Below, in pieces: positions 58,249 to 64,000 of a stretch of 64,000 nt of DNA (position 1 is the stretch's first letter; each line of letters begins with the position of its first letter). The notes beneath the pieces are model-generated. The model ran no database searches and was not told where the DNA came from. It worked only from the letters and a program-made list of their open reading frames with translations. The DNA is from Protula sp. h YS-2021. Its lineage: Eukaryota > Annelida > Polychaeta > Sabellida > Serpulidae. The position numbers and the translations under genes were made by a program. The stretch lies in contig OX457024.1 in NCBI GenBank assembly GCA_949752745.1, positions 55,182,510 to 55,246,509 of the forward strand, written 5' to 3'.

Positions 58249-58871
58249 GGAGCAACCCTACATATTTTGAATGAAAATTTCAATATTCAATCACTTTTCC
58301 TAATTTTACATATCATTCGCCATTGAAAGATGGGAAAAACTTTAATTTTAGATAACAGAGATTGGACTATGTCTTTATATTGTTAATTTATCTTTAGTGT
58401 CAATCAAAAATATTTAAATTCTAATGTAGGTATCAAAAATGAGAAAAAATATTAACAATTTTCTTGAGCTTTTGTAAAAAATCTTGTGAGAATGTTTGAG
58501 ATCATTTATTATATCATCTTGGATATTTTAGGTATCAAAATCCTGTTGTGAATTTTCCAGATCAAAAATTGATTTTTATCATGTGCGACTGAATTAGAGA
58601 TTTGATTTAAGATATTAATAATGGAAAAGAATTTGCGATATCTAACATTTCTAAAATTTTGGATGTTTAAAATAATATTTTGGATGCCTGAAACTCTTTT
58701 TAGTTTGATGTTTTACATATGAAATATTTTTAGATACCAAAAATAATTTTAGACGTGTGAATTTTCATATGTTCAGTTATAAATGTGAAAACGGTATTCC
58801 ATCGGTTGCTACGCTTATAAGATAAGGAATTACCAGGTTTGCCAAACATTATGTGTTTATTTCAATTTCAG
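58249..58871. other. End of ALDH intron 1
   Basis: AT-rich with many 'tagatatc' and 'aaaattt' words, like 450-830. Ends in the acceptor 'tttatttcaatttcag' at 58856-58871. Confidence 0.7.
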
Positions 58872-58976
58872 TTGTTCATCAATAATGAATGGGTTGACTC
58901 CGTGAGCGGAAAAACTTTCCCGACTGTAAACCCGGCTACCGGTGAAAAGATTGCAGACATCCAAGAGGCAGATAAG
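58872..58976 (+). CDS. ALDH1: Aldehyde dehydrogenase (ALDH1/2 family), coding exon 2
   Basis: The exon encodes 35 residues, from '[20 protein letters not shown]' to 'IADIQEADK', which is the N-terminal strand region of the NAD-binding domain in ALDH1/ALDH2. It is flanked by a clear acceptor (ttcaatttcag) and the donor gttagg, both in phase 0, and joins exon 1 at 9751 without a shift. The usual next block (around 'DVDKAVKAA') was not found up to 64000, so exon 3 is probably beyond the window or in a part I could not read. The catalytic Cys and Glu lie in later exons. Subfamily (ALDH1A or ALDH2) is not certain. Confidence 0.92.
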
Positions 58977-60690
58977 GTTAGGTTAACACTTCCCATTTCA
59001 GTAATATATACGCTATATATGCTTATTGCTTAATATTTTAAAGCATCGTACAGACAAAGGCAGGGACGGTCGAAATGAAAATTCATTATGTCTGAATTTT
59101 GTGCTGTTTTCCTTGAATTGCAAAACTACTCCTCCTCATTAGGATATGCCCTGCCTTCAAATTGTTAGCTTTTCGTCCGCCATATGATGCGCTGTTATAT
59201 CTACTTTCCATGCATTTATAGACGAAAATGTGTGAATTCGGTGGCCTGGATAACCGTCTTGCATTGGGAATTTTCTATCCCTATAGTTATTGAATTCGTG
59301 CGATTCGGAGAGCTGTTTCCGCACGATTCCTTTTCTCGCTAGGACAGGGCTAGGACAACCAAATTTAGCAGAGACTTACTGTATTATATCTAGGTGGCCT
59401 ACTCAATTTTTAAAGAAATCCATGAACATTTTATATGCAAAAATTAACATAGAAATTTTTTCGTTGAAGCCCATTATAAGGTAGGCGCGCGTTATAATAT
59501 TACTGACAGTACAAGTAAGCTATTGATCTCTCCACTACCGATAAAATGTGAGCAATATGTGCCATGTGCTGAACAACAACTGTATCAGCAGGCATGCTTA
59601 TCTCCCATGGTTCAGGGATGCTCACCTTGTTACTACTTGCTGTTATGTTGTTTTCATATTATAAATGCCATTTTGGTATTTGGTAAAAAGCAAACAACAC
59701 GCGAAGAATGACCCGTCCACTTGCTACAAGATCCTCATTATTTATATATCGTCACAAAAATGTTTATGAACCTAATATAAGTATACATTTTAACCCTTCA
59801 TCAATGTCCGGTTTTCGATGATTATAGAAGTCTACATGCAAAAACTGCGATGATGGTCAAAAATGACTATGCCAAATAACCAAGCACATGACCATCATCG
59901 AATGTAAAACCAACCATTGGACCAACAGATCATTTTTTCATGATATTTATTTATTTTTTCCTGGGGAGGGGTTTTTCACAGAGAAGTAGTAGACACCCTG
60001 GACCTTTTACATCACTTGGCTGTGATTGGTCATTTTTGATGACGTCACTGATGACGTCACTATTTAAATAATGCGTTGAAATGTTAAATAATGCGCGTGA
60101 ACGAAAATGGAGGGATAATTACGTGACCATGTCTGAGTATGTTGATGATTTAGTAAAATGTAAAATAGGGCTTCTGCATCACTTGGCTCTGAATAGCTGA
60201 TTTTGATTTTGACATTAATGTTTTAAATAATGCGCGGGAAAGAAAATGGCGAAAACTTGTGCAATAGTGTCTGAGTATGTTCAAGGTCACCAAGCTGTTT
60301 CGGTTATTTAATAAACCAATCAGAATAGAATATACCCATAGTATTTTTTCAATATGGCTGACAGGATATTTCACAATCAGCGGAAATTGGGTAAACAGGT
60401 TAATCATTGTGTGCCAGGTTGGAAATGTTGCATGTGCACTTGTTTGAGATAAATTAAAAACGAATTTTGATGTGCAAGATTTATTTTGTCAGCTACATGC
60501 AAATATACATAATAATCTCCCTCCGCCAATTTACAGATACACATTAGATATAACTCTACAATAACATTACGCGCCTAATCAATTTTAATGAATCCATTAA
60601 ACTGCGCATAACCAATAACAGTGGTTGTATGTGGTAAGGCTTCAATGAACTCCATATTTAAACAAGTGTGACCTCTTTTTGCAGTAGGGG
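58977..60690. other. ALDH intron 2, no gene seen
   Basis: AT-rich. 60040-60260 has repeated 'gatgacgtcact', 'taaataatgcg' and 'tcacttggct' words, a degenerate duplicated segment. 59860-59900 pairs 'tgatggtca' with 'tgaccatca'. Short ORFs have no motif. Confidence 0.5.
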
Positions 60691-60699
60691 GAAAGTGGA

Positions 60700-60960
60700 G
60701 GTTCTAAAACAGGAAGTGACGTCATAATGACGTCATTAGGTGTTTTAGAAGCCCCATGGGGTTCTTAAAACAGTGACGTCATAATGACGTCAGATGGACG
60801 TGATATGGACGTGATATGGAGGTCATATGGAGGTCATATAAACGTCATATGAACGTCATAATGACGTAATAGGGATAGTGGGCAGCCATTCAAACGGGCG
60901 GCCATTCAAACGACCATTCAAACGGGCAGCCATTCAAACGACCATTCAAACGGGCAGCTG
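60700..60960. repeat. TGACGTCA cluster with 11-bp and 13-24-bp minisatellites
   Basis: Four close TGACGTCA sites at 60717-60800, paired around a 'gccccatgggg' palindrome. Then come units like 'ggacgtgatat', 'ggaggtcatat' and 'gaacgtcat' to about 60860, and then repeated 'gccattcaaacg' to 60955. The first part resembles 10415-10540. It may be a mobile element terminus; regulatory action is unproven. Confidence 0.6.
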
Positions 60961-61199
60961 GGGCAAACTTTTTTTATTTTTTTATCTCTCTCTCTCTCTC
61001 TCCACACACATAACACAGCAGACGGACAGACGGACAGATTAAGCGTTTCATTTCATAAGTCAAGGTATTTTTAACCCAGACGGCAACTTTGTTTTGCTTT
61101 CTCAGACGGGCAGACGGACAGATGAGACACCTCCCCAAACGTACAAGTTCTCCATTTTATAAATAGAGAACTCATAGCTACATGGTTAGAGCTCACCTA

Positions 61200-61270
61200 T
61201 AAGCCCCCTTAAAGTCAAAAGGGGGAATAAAAAAGGGGTATAAAAAATAGCCCCCTTTTCTATTTATTTT
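61200..61270. repeat. Hairpin of A/G- and C/T-rich arms
   Basis: 'aaaaggggg' pairs with 'ccccctttt' around 'ataaaaaaggggtataaaaa'. It lies just downstream of the minus-strand RING ORF and could be part of its 3' region. Confidence 0.4.
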
Positions 61271-62115
61271 AGCATTTCCCACACTCTCATGCATACACAT
61301 ACATACTGACACCATGACACGATTAGCGCTTATTTCGTGTTAGTGGGTGGCCCTTGGAAGGGCCGGGAGGTTTTTGCTGCTGTTGTTGCTGCTGCTGCCG
61401 GACTCCAGAACTCTAAAACGTCTTGGACTGGCCTTGAGCAGTGTGTTAATTGCTGGCTGTTGAAAACGAAATGATCTGTTTTCAGTCCGCAGGTGAAGCA
61501 TGCAGTTGTGTATTGATCAGCAAGCGCCATCATCTGGGTCCAAAGTGCAGCGCAGTAAATACACGATTTATGGCCGCAATTCACAGCAATAACGCGATCA
61601 GGACTGAGGATGCAGCCGCATCCGATACATATGTCGAGGTCTTGCTTGAGGAAAAATCTTGCCCATGCTGGATACTCTTCCTCCTCAAGTCTTGATGGTA
61701 TCGATTCCCCAGGCATGGTGCATCGGAAGTAAACCCCGACGTAACGTCCTTCCTCCATATTTTGCAACCGCTTTCCCAGCGTCACCCTCCGGTTAAAAAG
61801 ACTGAAACACAGAGAACCTTGACGTTGGCAAGGTCCGGCAGCATCTGGTAGAAAAAATATCTCACAGGCTGGTTCACTGGCGGCACCACCGGCACTTGCA
61901 CCTCCCTGACTTCCCTCAGAGTAGGATAGAAATGCCGTTTCCACTGCAGTGCAGTGGTTTCGCATTGGAGTGGATCCGCATGCCGTTTTTTTCAGCCTGC
62001 AGTGGCTCCGCATAGCGATGCGATTGTGACGAGATGGCGTGTAAACGAAACGTCATTTGTGCAGTTGTGAACGCGATTGGGGATTTGAAATAACTGCCTT
62101 CCGCTGAAGTGTGAA
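61270..62115 (-). repeat. Duplicated gene unit 1 (compare 62277-63500)
   Basis: Its left end ('catttcccacac', 'ctcatgca.acacata', 'gggtggcc') recurs at 62277-62370. Its right end ('gtaaac.gaacgtcatttgtg' and 'gattgggg', 'atttgaaataac') recurs at 63421-63480. Each unit holds a minus-strand reading, so an ancient gene duplication is likely. Confidence 0.65.
61330..62013 (-). CDS. RING-finger protein
   Basis: Probably an E3 ubiquitin ligase or similar zinc protein. The 227-residue frame has a C3HC4-like RING near the C-terminus: Cys129-x2-Cys132, Cys146-x-His148, Cys151-x2-Cys154 and Cys172-x2-Cys175 ('ICIGCGC', 'VNCGHKSCIYC', 'CFTCG'). The spacing inside the finger is slightly short compared with typical RINGs. 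The first 85 residues lack recognisable motifs, so the true start may be Met86 (about 61758). The C-terminus is Ala/Pro-rich. The sequence directly upstream (62031-62115) is duplicated at 63410-63500. Host, viral or transposon origin cannot be told. Confidence 0.55.
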   Translation of the reverse strand: MRSHCRLKKTACGSTPMRNHCTAVETAFLSYSEGSQGGASAGGAASEPACEIFFLPDAAGPCQRQGSLCFSLFNRRVTLGKRLQNMEEGRYVGVYFRCTMPGESIPSRLEEEEYPAWARFFLKQDLDICIGCGCILSPDRVIAVNCGHKSCIYCAALWTQMMALADQYTTACFTCGLKTDHFVFNSQQLTHCSRPVQDVLEFWSPAAAATTAAKTSRPFQGPPTNTK

Positions 62116-62640
62116 ACTGGAACTTTATTTTAGTTTTGGAAGGGAGGGGGGAAAGACTTATGTATTAGGAGGCCTGTGAGGTGGCTTTTTTTAAAAAAAG
62201 GCGCCTGCATGAGTTTCAAGGGCGACACCAGTGTCTATGAGAAGGGGGGGTAAGTTTTTTTCCTTCTTTTTAAGCCATTTCCCACACACACTGTCTCATG
62301 CAAACACATATACCCCAACACGATGATTTAAAATGGTTTTTGCTTATTGTGTAAGAATGGGTGGCCGCTAAAAAGCAGCCGTGGAGGGATTTTCTTGGTC
62401 TTCTTTCTCTGGTTTTCTTCTTCTTTCTCTGATCACTTCTTCCTCCTACCATCGCTTCCCCTGCCGCTGTCACTGGCACCACCGCTGGCGCTGCCGCTGC
62501 CGCTATCCTCCCTGAAGTTGCACTTCCTCTTATGCCCCGAGACCCCAGCCCTGGTCGAGTTGAAACCTTTGCCCTGAAGACTACAAAAATAAAATTCGGG
62601 CTTCACAGCTTCCAAGCATTACTGTTCATGCACTCGCATA
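62116..62640. other. Spacer between duplicated units
   Basis: Contains purine-rich 'ggaagggaggggggaaag' and, on the left end of unit 2 (62277-62390), words shared with 61270-61370. The ORFs at 62347 and 62270 are low-complexity (Ser/Leu/Pro or Lys/Arg) and overlap. Confidence 0.45.
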
Positions 62641-63333
62641 GAAACTCCCGCTGGAATGCCGAAGTGGCAGAAGTCACAGTATTGAATGTTGTCTAACGAG
62701 CCCACGAGTTGCATATGCTCCTGGAGGTTTGAATCTTTGTTAGAGTTGTCCTCCAGTTTCAACTGAACAGGTTTCAGGGTTTAGTTAGTATCGGAAGACG
62801 AGACTGACTGTATCCGAAAAGTCGATCACTGGTATTTCTGAAATACTGGCGACAGCGGCTGCTAGCTCATCCTCAGGAGTGGGGGGCGGACTGTCCAGCT
62901 TTGTAACGGTGGCGCTGGGGCGCACCGCTGCTTCACTGTATCTGGTGCCACCGGCAACTTCTGGACAGTCACATCAACTTCCTTTGGAGTTGCTATCAGC
63001 GGCGGAGTAGCCATGGTTGACACAGTGACTTTGGCAGGAGTCGCTTTGGCAGAAGGAGGAGTCGCCGTCATTGCTGCCGCAGTCACTTTGGTTGGCCTTG
63101 CTTCTTCTTCTTCCTGGCGACGGGTCCCTCCTCAGCCGCTTGTGGCTTTCTTCCGCCGCCCTGCCAAACCGGTTGTATTCTTGCTGTGGTGTTTTTCTTT
63201 GAAAATACCTCCACTTCTGGAAGGGGAACGCCTGATAATCGATATAGACTTCTTCCCAAAAGTTTACATCTTTATTAGTGAAGTGGTATGCCTCCCTGCG
63301 TTCCTGTGAAAAAAACTCTTCTTTATGTTGCAT
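62638..63333 (-). pseudogene. Diverged second unit, unknown protein, frames broken or spliced
   Basis: Not recognised. The frame from ATG 63333 encodes 'YIDYQAFPFQKWRYFQRK' and a basic 'RLRRDPSPGRRRSK' stretch, ending at 62974. Other frames continue the coding character: Thr/Ala/Pro-rich 63086-62862, an acidic 'PTPEDELAAAVASISEIPVI' near 62860, and 'QYCDFCHFGIPAG' (a CxxCH motif) near 62665. This could be one gene with small introns or frameshifts. It occupies the same place in unit 2 as the RING ORF in unit 1, but no RING is seen. Confidence 0.4.
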
Positions 63334-63404
63334 CTTTTTGTTGTTCGCTGTTTCGTCTCTTCACAACAGTCCAAAAGCATTCCACGACGACGAGTGTGTG
63401 TAGG

Positions 63405-63500
63405 ACGAAATGGATGGCATGTAAACGGAACGTCATTTGTGCAGTTGTTGACGTGATTGGGGGGATTTGAAATAACGGCTTTTCCGCTGAAGTGTGACAC
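63405..63500 (-). repeat. Upstream repeat of unit 2 (matches 62015-62112)
   Basis: 'aacgtcatttgtgcagttgt' and 'ccgctgaagtgtga' are shared with the sequence upstream of the RING ORF. Both copies lie just before a minus-strand start codon, so it may be a shared promoter or leader. Confidence 0.7.
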
Positions 63501-63502
63501 GT

Positions 63503-63560
63503 TATTACCCCCCTCCCTCCCTCCCCTCCCCTCCCCTCCCTCCCCCCTCCCTCCCCCCAA
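63503..63560. repeat. Homopyrimidine tract
   Basis: Almost pure C/T on the + strand ('ccctccctcccctcccctcc' repeated). Mirror-like tracts of this type can form triplex DNA. It lies between divergent readings. Confidence 0.8.
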
Positions 63561-63581
63561 AGGAGAGCAAAAAAAAACTCA

Positions 63582-63589
63582 TATATAAG
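63582..63589 (+). promoter_or_regulatory. TATA box of the + strand ORF at 63628
   Basis: 'tatataag' lies 39 bases before the ATG, with 'gtggggc' following. The distance fits a short leader starting at about 63612. Confidence 0.6.
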
Positions 63590-63627
63590 TGGGGCTGTTG
63601 TCGACTCGGGGTGGTCAGAAACAAATC

Positions 63628-63813
63628 ATGGAAACGTTGCTGAATACACCTCTAGCTATCAACACAGACATTGACGACTTGTTTGGCTTCGAAACAATTG
63701 CTTTTGATGACACAGAATTACCAGTATTACCAGTGGAAGAAATTGATGCATTCCTGGCTACAATGGCATTCCATCAGACGTCCCTCCTCCTGCAGTACAG
63801 CAAAGAATATTAG
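63628..63813 (+). CDS. Acidic N-terminal ORF, unknown function, frame break before repeats
   Basis: Not recognised. From ATG 63628 the frame reads an acidic, hydrophobic-rich segment ('DIDDLFGFETIAFDDTEL', 'PVEEIDAFLATMAF') and stops at 63813. A different frame continues beyond, with imperfect peptide repeats 'PSDVxxxVQQRxxDPE' at about 63778, 63843 and 63925, running off the window. One frameshift therefore separates the acidic start from the repeats, or an intron is present. The acidic-aromatic pattern resembles transcription activation domains, which is an inference from composition only. Confidence 0.45.
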   Translation: METLLNTPLAINTDIDDLFGFETIAFDDTELPVLPVEEIDAFLATMAFHQTSLLLQYSKEY

Positions 63814-64000
63814 ATCCTAAGTAAGCGGCGCTAGGCGCTGCTCCGTCAGATGTCAGTGCAGTGCAGCAAAAAATGATAGATTCTGAGGAAAAAGCCTTGA
63901 AAGAAGCGTTAGACGCTGCTCCGTCAGATGTACCTACAGTGCAGCAAAGAATGCCAGATCCTGAGGGATCCGACTACCCGTTCTGGGTTGCAAATGCACT

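Noticed and set aside
60700..60960. CRISPR-like array of 'gccattcaaacg' units
   Set aside because: Units are short, imperfect and without regular spacers, in a eukaryotic intron.
61172..61196. tRNA-like A box ('tagctacatggttagagc')
   Set aside because: No matching B box or cloverleaf follows; at most a tRNA-derived SINE relic.
61330..64000. Idea that the RING cluster is a herpesvirus-like insertion
   Set aside because: No capsid, polymerase, terminase or other hallmark gene is present in the window. RING fingers alone are not specific. Kept only as an open question.
58977..64000. Search for ALDH exon 3
   Set aside because: No reading resembling the next ALDH block was found on the + strand by eye, so none is annotated.

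Overview
The window looks like the genome of an animal, most likely a marine invertebrate. A mollusc or another lophotrochozoan is a guess that the sequence alone cannot prove. The reasons are GT-AG introns, AT-rich non-coding DNA, and a dense mixture of DIRS-like, Ty3/gypsy, LINE and miniature inverted-repeat elements. No bacterial or plant features are seen.

The only host gene recognised with confidence is an aldehyde dehydrogenase of the ALDH1/ALDH2 family on the + strand. Coding exon 1 is at 9701-9751 and exon 2 at 58872-58976. They are joined in phase 0 across an intron of about 49 kb. Later exons lie beyond the window or were not found. A second, decayed copy of exon 1 with its flank lies at 15364-15680 and carries a stop codon. 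Almost everything else is repeat DNA upstream of, inside or just downstream of this large intron.

Layout: 857-9012 is a degraded DIRS-like element on the minus strand (Gag-like, RT, RNase H, tyrosine recombinase) with inverted terminal sequences. 9543-9895 is the ALDH promoter and exon 1 region. 10.4-12.8 kb holds short repeats. 12852-15205 is a second DIRS remnant. 16093-22532 is a Ty3/gypsy remnant on the minus strand, split in the integrase by a LINE (17071 to about 20460). 22533-24200 is a third DIRS remnant. From about 24.9 to 44.2 kb, two arms of the same 0.6-0.9 kb repeat family lie in opposite orientation. They bracket several small spliced gene-like units, including a decayed multi-exon gene with zinc-finger-like motifs, a recombinase-like middle and a Myb-like tail.

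45261-58244 is a 13-kb LTR retroelement with two similar LTRs and a possible 4-bp target duplication. It has gag, a broken pol whose integrase carries a chromodomain, a broken env resembling baculovirus-F/errantivirus fusion proteins, and two intact short ORFs of unknown function after env. This mix of chromodomain, F-like Env and accessory ORFs is the most interesting feature. ALDH exon 2 follows.

The right edge (61.2-64 kb) is a cluster of duplicated units: a RING-finger ORF, a diverged second unit, and a divergent + strand ORF with a clear TATA box, an acidic region and tandem peptide repeats. Its origin (host, viral or transposon) is open. All homology statements come from reading motifs, not from database searches.
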